Origin: an uncultured Paraprevotella sp.
GTDB taxonomy: Bacteria > Bacteroidota > Bacteroidia > Bacteroidales > Bacteroidaceae
Reading direction: 5' to 3'
Length of the DNA: 5,888 nucleotides
Assembly (NCBI GenBank): GCA_900770805.1
Contig: CAAGLP010000158.1
Span: forward strand, 1 to 5,888
Shown: positions 1 to 4,977 of the stretch, in pieces
How the letters are laid out: each line of letters opens with the position of its first letter
Numbering within the stretch: the first letter of the stretch is position 1
Notes under the pieces: model-generated
The model's input: the letters and a program-made list of their open reading frames with translations, nothing else
What the model was told of the DNA's origin: nothing
Database searches by the model: none
Translations under genes and position numbers: made by a program

Positions 1-6
1 AAATGA

Positions 7-14
7 CAAAATTA
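7..14 (-). promoter_or_regulatory. Possible leftward Bacteroidota -7 promoter box
   Basis: On the minus strand these bases read TAATTTTG, an exact match to the Bacteroidota -7 consensus TAnnTTTG. They lie in an AT-rich stretch beyond the terminator that ends the acetyltransferase transcript. It would drive a leftward gene outside the window. No convincing TTTG -33 box sits about 19-21 bases upstream, which lowers confidence. Confidence 0.35.
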
Positions 15-61
15 CAAAAATATTTAATAAACCATATATATATTCTGCATATTTGACAATA

Positions 62-180
62 TGAGCCGATAAAAAGCAAGAGGCACGCTTCACAGCGCAC
101 CTCAAGCACAAGCTATGAAATGTATTTACATAGCGGTAGCTTTGGGTAAAAAAAATCTGACAAATCAGATTTTCTTTTTT
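62..180 (+). ncRNA. Candidate small RNA ending in the bidirectional terminator
   Basis: Bases 61-147 are clearly richer in GC than the AT-rich 1-60 and can form two hairpins before the terminator. The first pairs GAGG (80-83) and CGC (86-88) with GCG (95-97) and CCTC (100-103), with a symmetric CA/CA internal loop and the 6-base loop TTCACA. The second pairs GCTATG (112-117) with CATAGC (129-134), and then AA with TT beyond an A-A mismatch. An alternative pairing uses AAGCTA (110-115) with TAGCTT (137-142). A weak -7-like box, CATATTTG, lies at 48-55. Three hairpins with a U-rich end in about 120 bases fit a small RNA. I recognise no known family. Strand and start are guesses, and the stretch may be untranscribed. 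Confidence 0.3.
148..180. terminator. Bidirectional intrinsic terminator
   Basis: A perfect 9-bp stem is formed by AAAATCTGA (152-160) and TCAGATTTT (165-173), with the 4-base loop CAAA. On the plus strand it is followed by tctttttt-like thymines (to 180). On the minus strand the run of A at 148-155 becomes a T tract. It lies 24 bases past the acetyltransferase stop and would end that leftward transcript. Its symmetry would equally end a rightward transcript coming from 60-147. Confidence 0.85.
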
Positions 181-203
181 AAGGTGTTGTTATCGTAAGT
201 CGA

Positions 204-689
204 CTACTTTGCCTCTATCCCTTCCAATCCCTCTGACGTGAGGCGGTAGGTGGTCCATTCGTCCAGAGAGGTGGCACCCATGGAGCGGTAGAAGTCTATG
301 CTTGGTTGGTTCCAATTGAGGCACACCCATTCCATTCTGCCACACTTGCGCTGACGGGCTATGCGGGTGAGCTCGAGAAAGAGCGCTTTGCCATAACCCT
401 TGCCACGGTGCTCGGGTTGGACATAGAGGTCTTCCAGATAGAGGCCGCTTCTGCCCAAAAAGGTGGAGAAGTTGTGAAAGAACAAGGCAAAGCCTACTTC
501 ACGACCATTCTCTACGGCAAAGAGGACCTCGGCACGGTGCAGGTCGAAGAGTTGTTGCTCGAGGGTGTGGACATCGGCGACTACCTCGTCCTCCATCTTC
601 TCGTATCTGGCTATGCCACGGATGAAGTCGAGGATGAGGTGGGTGTCCTGGCGCTCGGCCTTGCGGATGTGGAATTTACTGTTGTTCAT
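204..689 (-). CDS. GNAT-family N-acetyltransferase, diamine/spermidine (SSAT)-like
   Basis: Acetyl-CoA-dependent N-acetyltransferase of 161 residues with a single GNAT fold. It begins FHIRKAERQD, typical of the first GNAT strand. Then come IARYEKMEDEV (26-36), the acidic strand LYLEDLYV (83-90), the acetyl-CoA loop QPEHRGKGYG (91-100, of the R-G-x-G-x-G/A type) and LNWNQPSIDFYRSMGA (124-139). Y134 lies where the catalytic Tyr (Y140) of human spermidine/spermine acetyltransferase sits. The similarity to SSAT, including YLED and WN-x-PSI-x-FY, suggests a small amine substrate, but this is not proven. I chose the ATG at 687-689. A TTG at 723-725 could add 12 residues but lies inside a stable hairpin and gives a tail unlike the family. 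It follows fucP by 95 bases with a terminator-like hairpin between, so it may be a separate unit with no role in fucose use. The stop is TAG at 204-206. Confidence 0.9.
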   Translation of the reverse strand: MNNSKFHIRKAERQDTHLILDFIRGIARYEKMEDEVVADVHTLEQQLFDLHRAEVLFAVENGREVGFALFFHNFSTFLGRSGLYLEDLYVQPEHRGKGYGKALFLELTRIARQRKCGRMEWVCLNWNQPSIDFYRSMGATSLDEWTTYRLTSEGLEGIEAK

Positions 690-701
690 GAGGCTTGGTG
701 A

Positions 702-744
702 TGAAAAATATATTTCCGTAGCCAAATGGATTGACTACGGAAAT
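702..744 (-). terminator. Terminator-like hairpin between fucP and the acetyltransferase
   Basis: ATTTCCGTAG (712-721) and CTACGGAAAT (735-744) form a perfect 10-bp stem with a 13-base loop. On the minus strand the stem is followed by atatattttt, a modest T tract. It begins 41 bases after the fucP stop, so it could end or weaken the fuc transcript before the acetyltransferase. The stem is only moderately GC-rich and the T tract is interrupted, so partial read-through is likely. Confidence 0.55.
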
Positions 745-784
745 GGGGTAGTGTTTGTAGTTGTTTTGTTTATCGTGCGTTTTC

Positions 785-2074
785 CTACTTGGCTGTCTTC
801 ATGTACGAGCGGATGCCGTAGATGGATATCACGAAGAAGCATATCAGCGGCAGGACGAAGGACACATTGACAGCGGGATGGCCATAGATGACGCCCATGT
901 CGATGATGGTGCCCTGCATGGGGGGCATGAGTGCTCCGCCCACGATGGCCATAACGAGGAAGGCTGCACCGAGCGAGGTGTCCTGGCTGTCGACATTTTC
1001 CAGGGCTATACCATAGATGGTGGGGAACATGAGCGACATGAAGGCCGAGATGCCCACGAGGCAATACAAACCGGGCATGCCCACGATGAGGATGGCACCT
1101 GCGGTACAGAGCATGGCTCCGATACCGAAGATGGTGAGGAGCATGCGCGAGTTGACAAACTTCATGAGGAAGGTGCTGATGAAACGGCTACAGAGGAACA
1201 TGCTCATGGCAAAGATGTTGTAGTTCTGCGCCGTGGCCTTGTTGATACCCAGATTGTCGGCATACTGGATGATGAAGGTCCATACCATGATCTGTGCGGC
1301 AACATAGAAGATCTGTGCCACTACACCTTCGCGGTAGATGGTGTTGTTCCAGAGGCGCTTGAGGGTGGTCAGGGCAGAATCCTGCTGTACATTGGCAGAG
1401 GTCTGCGGCATCTTCTTGATGGCGATGATGATGAACATGATGAGCACTACGACGCCAAGCATAACATAGGGGTCGCGAATCTCTGCCAGATCGTGCACAC
1501 GTATGTCGGCTTTCTCTGCCTCGCTGAGGGTGTGGAAGATGGTTTCACCTGCCTCGTTGCGACGGTCGGACCACAGGGAGGGCAACACCACCAGCGATGC
1601 CACCGCCATGCCGGAGAGCGAACCCATGGGGTTGAAGGCCTGTGCCAGATTGAGACGGCGAGTGGAGGTCTCCTTGCTGCCGAGCGAGAGGATGAAGGGA
1701 TTGGCGGTTGTCTCCAGGAATGCCAAACCAAAGGTGAGGATGTAGAGCGAGAGACAGAAGAACAGGAAGTTCTGCATGGATGCAGCTGGTATGAATAGGA
1801 ATGCACCTATGGCATAAAGAGCTAATCCTAAGAGTATTCCGCTCTTGTAGCTGAACTTTCGGATGAAGAATGCTGCGGGCAGGGCCATAGTGGCATAGCC
1901 ACCATAGAAGGCACACTGTACCCAAGAGGCCTCGAAGGCCGAGAGCTCCATCACCGTCTGGAATGCCGCCACCATGGGATTGGTGATATCGTTGGCAAAA
2001 CCCCAGAGCGCAAAGAGCGAGGTGATGAGGATGAAGGTGATGAGATACTTCTTTTCTACAAGTTTTTCTTTCAT
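785..2074 (-). CDS. fucP: L-fucose:H+ symporter (major facilitator superfamily)
   Basis: Inner-membrane permease of 429 residues (E. coli FucP is 438) that imports L-fucose with a proton. The sequence is hydrophobic throughout, with about 12 predicted membrane segments. A more polar central loop lies around residues 168-205, and a second around 221-247 before the C-terminal six-helix half. Family signatures are FALWGFANDITNPM in helix 1, FYGGYATMALPAAFF, KFSYKSGILLGLALYAIGA, GLAFLETTANPF, and RRLNLAQAFNPMG. E121 in the LETTANP motif matches E135 of E. coli FucP, one of two carboxylates reported as essential. The position of the other, D46, is Asn32 here, with Asp29 one helical turn earlier. 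The ANDITNP form is, from memory, usual in Bacteroides FucP-like proteins. The start is ATG at 2072-2074 with an A-rich leader (aaacatcaacc). Other MFS sugar specificities (glucose/galactose, GluP-like) are possible, but the neighbours favour fucose. Confidence 0.93.
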   Translation of the reverse strand: MKEKLVEKKYLITFILITSLFALWGFANDITNPMVAAFQTVMELSAFEASWVQCAFYGGYATMALPAAFFIRKFSYKSGILLGLALYAIGAFLFIPAASMQNFLFFCLSLYILTFGLAFLETTANPFILSLGSKETSTRRLNLAQAFNPMGSLSGMAVASLVVLPSLWSDRRNEAGETIFHTLSEAEKADIRVHDLAEIRDPYVMLGVVVLIMFIIIAIKKMPQTSANVQQDSALTTLKRLWNNTIYREGVVAQIFYVAAQIMVWTFIIQYADNLGINKATAQNYNIFAMSMFLCSRFISTFLMKFVNSRMLLTIFGIGAMLCTAGAILIVGMPGLYCLVGISAFMSLMFPTIYGIALENVDSQDTSLGAAFLVMAIVGGALMPPMQGTIIDMGVIYGHPAVNVSFVLPLICFFVISIYGIRSYMKTAK

Positions 2075-2091
2075 GGTTGATGTTTAGGTTT

Positions 2092-2107
2092 CAGGCATGT
2101 GAGCCTG
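2092..2107 (-). repeat. Short hairpin in the gap between the mutarotase gene and fucP
   Basis: CAGGC (2092-2096) pairs with GCCTG (2103-2107) around a 6-base loop, in the 43-base gap before fucP. The stem is only 5 bp and no T tract follows, so it is not a terminator. Chance is a fair explanation. Confidence 0.3.
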
Positions 2108-2117
2108 TGTGTGGGGG

Positions 2118-2504
2118 TTAATAGAGATGGAAGATGCGTTCCATCAGTTGCCACTTCTCTGCCGAGGACATGCCGGCCTTTACCAACTGAAACTCTGCCA
2201 TGTAGTCCTCCCACTCGGCTTGACGTGGAAGGGTGCCAAGGCGTGCCATGGCGGTGTCCCAGTCAAAGTCCATGGGGGTCTCCACTATCATGAACAGACG
2301 TGTGCCCAGCAGGTAGATTTCCATCTCCAGGATGCCCACCTGGCGAATGCCTTCGGGGACTTCCTTCCAGATGTGTTCCTGGCTATGACGGCGACGATAC
2401 TCGGCTATGAGTTCGGGATTGTCGCGAAGGTCCAGCGTCTGGCAATAGCGCTTGACTGGACCGTGGTATTCTTGCACGGGATAACCGTTCTTGGGATTTT
2501 CCAT
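2118..2504 (-). CDS. rhaM: L-rhamnose mutarotase family protein (RhaM/DUF718), probably acting on L-fucose
   Basis: Small aldose 1-epimerase-type protein of 128 residues that interconverts alpha and beta anomers of a deoxyhexose. E. coli RhaM is 104 residues; the extra length is mainly an N-terminal extension of about 18 residues before RYCQTLDL. Key family residues are visible in EYRRRH: Y36 and H40 correspond to Tyr18 and His22 of E. coli RhaM. W46 follows in the HIW segment, and W98 in EWEDYM corresponds to the Trp of WWKYM. The protein has the family's ferredoxin-like pattern, with IYLLGTRLFMIVE as a central strand pair. It lies 72 bases after the kinase and 43 before fucP. That placement suggests it serves fucose entering through FucP, standing in for the unrelated FucU mutarotase. 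The start is ATG at 2502-2504, with no Shine-Dalgarno sequence. The family call is firm; the sugar is inferred. Confidence 0.88.
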   Translation of the reverse strand: MENPKNGYPVQEYHGPVKRYCQTLDLRDNPELIAEYRRRHSQEHIWKEVPEGIRQVGILEMEIYLLGTRLFMIVETPMDFDWDTAMARLGTLPRQAEWEDYMAEFQLVKAGMSSAEKWQLMERIFHLY

Positions 2505-2517
2505 AGGGGTAAAAGGT

Positions 2518-2562
2518 TTTTCGGAGTAATCTGATTTATCGGAGTATTCAGAGTTATCAGAG
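2518..2562 (-). repeat. Degenerate 9-base tandem repeat, five units, in the kinase-mutarotase gap
   Basis: On the plus strand the units read TTTTCGGAG, TAATCTGAT, TTATCGGAG, TATTCAGAG and TTATCAGAG, with an approximate consensus TTATCrGAG. They fill most of the 72 bases between the kinase stop and the mutarotase start. Because 9 is a multiple of 3 the array could be read as codons, but it lies outside both genes. Its function is unknown. Confidence 0.7.
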
Positions 2563-2576
2563 ATTTTCTTTAATCG

Positions 2577-3998
2577 TTAGTCATTCCTTGGTTCGAAGAT
2601 TCGGGGTGTTACGCTGCGGCGTACCACTTCGCGAAGCTCGCTCATGTTGGCAACCTCGCCAGAGGCCATGGCCTGTACCAGAATATTGCCCATGGCGGTA
2701 GCCTCTACGGGGCCTGCCCATACGGGGATGCCCAGGGCATCGGCAGTGAACTGGTTGAGGAGGTCGTTCTGCGAACCGCCTCCGATGATGTGCAGGCGCT
2801 TGGGCATTTCGGGCAGGATGTCCTTTACTCCGTCGATGGCCTCCTTGTACTTTGTTGCCAGGGAGGTGAGAAGGCAACGTACCATCTCGGCCTTGGTTTG
2901 TGGTACCTGTTGTCCGCTCTGTGCGCAATAGTCGCAGATGGCCTTTTCCATGGATGCAGGATTCATGAAGGCTGCATCTGCCACGGGGATGATGCTGGAA
3001 ATCTGTGCCTTCTCGGCAGCGGGGAGTATCACGCCAAAGCTCTGCTCCTCGCCACGCTCCTTCCACTCTGCCATGAGGCGTTGCATAATCCAGAGACCTG
3101 TGATGTTCTGCAAGAAGCGGATACGGCCACCCACACCGCCCTCGTTGGTGAACTCGGCCTTGCGGGCTTCTTCGGTGAGGATGGGCTCGGGCAATTCGAA
3201 ACCAAGCAAAGACCATGTGCCGGAACTGAGGAAGGCCATGGCACCATCGCCCTCGATTGCAGGTACGGCGGCTACTGCAGAGGCCGTGTCGTGCGAACCT
3301 ACGGCAATAACCTTTATCTGGCCAAGACCTGTCTCCTCGGCAATATCGTCGCGAAGGGAACCGCGAACACTACCGGGCATTACTATTTCGCCAAATATCT
3401 TCTTGGGCAATCCCAAAGCCTCGATGGTTTCCCACGACCACTCTCTGCCCTTGGCATCGAGGAGTTCGGAGGTGGAGGCTATGCAATACTCGTTGTTGGC
3501 CTTTCCGGTGAGGAAATAGCTGAACAGGTCGGGCATGAACAGAAGGTGCTCGGCAGACTCGAGCTGGGCAGTGCCCTTGATGCTGAGCAGCTGTGCCAGA
3601 GTGTTTATCTCCATCACCTGAATGCCGGTGGTGGCATAGTGCTCGGTGGGGGAGAGTGTCTCAAAGAGTTTCCCGGTCATGCCGGCGGTGCGAGCATCGC
3701 GATAGCATACGGGATTGCCAATAAGCTGGCCATCGCGGTCAATCAAACCGAAGTCCACGCCCCAGGTGTCCACACCAATACTTTCAACCTCGTAACCCTT
3801 TGCAGCCGCTTTCTTCAGTCCTACTTTCATGTCCTCGAACAGGGCAGGAAAATCCCAATGGACATGGTTGCCAAGGCGAACCTGACGGTTGCCGAAACGG
3901 TGAACCTCCTCCATGACGAGCTTGCCATCCTGGAGCCAACCGGCTATAACGCGACCACTACCGCCACCGAAGTCTGCGGCAAGATATACTTTGCTCAT
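2577..3998 (-). CDS. fucK: L-fuculokinase of the RhaB-type FGGY family (could be labelled rhamnulokinase)
   Basis: ATP-dependent kinase of 473 residues that phosphorylates a deoxyketose at C1. It has two actin-like FGGY domains: an N-terminal nucleotide loop AADFGGGSGR (7-16), DTWGVDFGLID (77-87), the MPDLFSYFLTG segment (155-165), GSHDTASAV (234-242) with D237 as the probable catalytic base, LSSGTWSLLGFE (257-268), TNEGGVGGR (284-292), and the C-terminal IIGGGSQNDLLNQ (404-416) and GPVEATAMGN (429-438). It resembles E. coli RhaB (489 residues) along its length far more than E. coli FucK. By family alone it would be called rhamnulokinase. Its neighbours fucO, fucA and fucP point to L-fuculose as substrate, and the fucose kinase of Bacteroides is, as I recall, of this type. 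The start is ATG at 3996-3998, which keeps the usual short N-terminus. The stop is TAA. The fuc assignment is inference from context. Confidence 0.88.
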   Translation of the reverse strand: MSKVYLAADFGGGSGRVIAGWLQDGKLVMEEVHRFGNRQVRLGNHVHWDFPALFEDMKVGLKKAAAKGYEVESIGVDTWGVDFGLIDRDGQLIGNPVCYRDARTAGMTGKLFETLSPTEHYATTGIQVMEINTLAQLLSIKGTAQLESAEHLLFMPDLFSYFLTGKANNEYCIASTSELLDAKGREWSWETIEALGLPKKIFGEIVMPGSVRGSLRDDIAEETGLGQIKVIAVGSHDTASAVAAVPAIEGDGAMAFLSSGTWSLLGFELPEPILTEEARKAEFTNEGGVGGRIRFLQNITGLWIMQRLMAEWKERGEEQSFGVILPAAEKAQISSIIPVADAAFMNPASMEKAICDYCAQSGQQVPQTKAEMVRCLLTSLATKYKEAIDGVKDILPEMPKRLHIIGGGSQNDLLNQFTADALGIPVWAGPVEATAMGNILVQAMASGEVANMSELREVVRRSVTPRIFEPRND

Positions 3999-4026
3999 TC
4001 TTGCTACTTAATATATTTAATAAGGT

Positions 4027-4088
4027 ATGGGTATAGGAGATGTAACGCTTGTGTGTGGATTGTGTTGCCTTTGTCTGCCTATACCCAT
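4027..4088. repeat. Perfect 11-bp inverted repeat with a 40-base spacer, upstream of the kinase
   Basis: ATGGGTATAGG (4027-4037) and CCTATACCCAT (4078-4088) are exact reverse complements in the 131-base gap between fucA and the kinase gene. In the transcript the stem would end about 28 bases before the kinase ATG, enclosing a 40-base loop. No T tract follows, so a simple terminator is unlikely. It could be an mRNA processing or stability element, or a pair of regulator half-sites. I see no clear TAnnTTTG box for an internal promoter. Confidence 0.7.
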
Positions 4089-4129
4089 TCGCTTGTTTAT
4101 CCGTTAATGTTCTACACTATAGGTATGTA

Positions 4130-4777
4130 TTACTGCTGCAGGGGAGTCTTCTTGCCCAGAACGTAGATGTCCAGATCCTCAATCTCCTGGGGAGTGAGCA
4201 CGGAGTAATCACCACCTGTCTGAACGATGATGCGACAAGCCATCTCAAAGAACATGGCACGCTCGAAAGCCTGGTCAAAGTCCTTGCCACATACCACCTG
4301 ACCGTGGTTGGTGAGCAGGATGGAGTTGTGATCCTTCATTGCCTCTACAACGGCAGCAGCCAACTCGGGAGAACCGGGACGAAGGTAGGGGATAACGGGT
4401 ATCTCGCGACCAACGTGGCAGGGAACCTCGGCGGTTACATTGTAGTTCTCTGGCTTCTTCTTCATGCAGGATACTGCAGTAGCATAGGGAGACTGGAAGT
4501 GCAGTACCACGTTTACATCGGGACGCTCGCGGAGCACACCCAGATGGAAGCCGCTCTCCATGGATGGCTTAACACCATTGAGAACCTCGCCGGTAGCTAC
4601 AACGCACTGGGAAACCTTCTCCTTCTGGATGGTGGGAACCCATGAACCGGTACCTGAAACGAGTGCCTCCTCGCCAATGCGCCAAGAGAGGTTGCCACTG
4701 CTGCAAACTGTCAAACCAGCATCGCCCACGCGGTGAGCCTGCTTGATGAATTCTTCTATATGGAGATTTGTAATCAT
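4130..4777 (-). CDS. fucA: L-fuculose-1-phosphate aldolase (class II aldolase/adducin family)
   Basis: Cleaves L-fuculose-1-phosphate to dihydroxyacetone phosphate and L-lactaldehyde. At 215 residues it has the usual length (E. coli FucA is 215). Visible motifs are CSSGNLSWR (residues 25-33) and SGTGSW (41-46) in the phosphate-binding region, SMESGFH with the conserved E74, LHFQSPYATA with H93, and LLTNHGQVVCGKD with H158. E. coli FucA has zinc ligands H92, H94 and H155. The counterpart of H94 here is Gln95 (H-F-Q in place of H-N-H), so the metal site differs from the textbook enzyme. The context still supports fuculose-phosphate aldolase: fucO lies upstream, and a sugar kinase and fucP downstream. 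The start is ATG at 4775-4777, preceded by an A-rich leader (aataaagaaa) with no Shine-Dalgarno sequence. A rhamnulose-phosphate aldolase is less likely, since RhaD is longer. The exact substrate is inferred. Confidence 0.92.
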   Translation of the reverse strand: MITNLHIEEFIKQAHRVGDAGLTVCSSGNLSWRIGEEALVSGTGSWVPTIQKEKVSQCVVATGEVLNGVKPSMESGFHLGVLRERPDVNVVLHFQSPYATAVSCMKKKPENYNVTAEVPCHVGREIPVIPYLRPGSPELAAAVVEAMKDHNSILLTNHGQVVCGKDFDQAFERAMFFEMACRIIVQTGGDYSVLTPQEIEDLDIYVLGKKTPLQQ

Positions 4778-4863
4778 TTTCTTTATTTGTTGATTGTTAT
4801 TGTTTTATATGTTTTGTGGTGTAGGTTTGGTTTAAGGGAGAAGCGGGGCTTGATGTGAGGGGG

Positions 4864-4897
4864 CTAGGGTTTCTAGGCTTTCCTAGGATCTCCTAGG
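4864..4897. repeat. CTAGG-containing repeats with a 7-bp hairpin
   Basis: CTAGG occurs four times, at 4864, 4873, 4883 and 4893, spaced 9, 10 and 10 bases. The last two belong to CCTAGG palindromes, and TCCTAGG (4881-4887) pairs with CCTAGGA (4892-4898) around the loop ATCT. The element lies in the fucO-fucA gap and has no T tract on the transcribed strand. Confidence 0.65.
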
Positions 4898-4899
4898 AT

Positions 4900-4923
4900 T
4901 TAAGGCTGCTACAGAGCCTTTAA
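4900..4923 (-). repeat. Intercistronic hairpin after the heptamer array
   Basis: AAGGCT (4902-4907) pairs with AGCCTT (4915-4920) around a 7-base loop. Two more A-T pairs form beyond a one-base bulge at 4921. It sits directly beside the CTAGG hairpin. Neither is followed by a T run on the minus strand, so they look like mRNA processing or stability structures more than terminators. That reading is inference. Confidence 0.5.
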
Positions 4924-4970
4924 CCTTTCACCTCTAACCTCTAACCTTTCACCTCTAACCTTTCACCTTT
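4915..4970. repeat. Heptamer tandem repeat, eight units, just past the fucO stop
   Basis: Eight consecutive 7-base units of the form (A/C)ACCT(T/C)T run on the plus strand; the leftmost is AGCCTTT. In the mRNA they read as purine-rich AAAGGTG, AAAGGTT, AGAGGTG and AGAGGTT units. The array starts 8 bases after the fucO stop codon and overlaps one arm of the neighbouring hairpin. The strong purine bias and unit variation suggest a slippage-prone simple repeat. Its function is unknown. Confidence 0.8.
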
Positions 4971-4977
4971 CCCTTTA

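Noticed and set aside
48..55. CATATTTG as a firm plus-strand -7 promoter box
   Set aside because: It has one mismatch to TAnnTTTG and no good -33 box at the usual distance. It is mentioned only as weak support for the candidate RNA.
115..198. Plus-strand ORF of 27 residues beginning at ATG 115
   Set aside because: It runs through the terminator stem and its T tract, giving a Lys/Phe-rich tail. No start signal is seen.
761..1798. Plus-strand open frame of 345 codons rich in His, Asp and Glu
   Set aside because: It is antisense to fucP. The His/Asp/Glu richness comes from reading the complement of hydrophobic codons. No homology is recognisable.
2790..4166. Long plus-strand open frame of 458 codons
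   Set aside because: It is antisense to the kinase gene, whose motifs are unmistakable. The translated frame has low-complexity His/Gly/Leu-rich text with no family motif. It is a shadow of codon bias on the other strand.
4915..4970. CRISPR array
   Set aside because: Units are only 7 bases, contiguous, and without spacers, so this is a simple tandem repeat.
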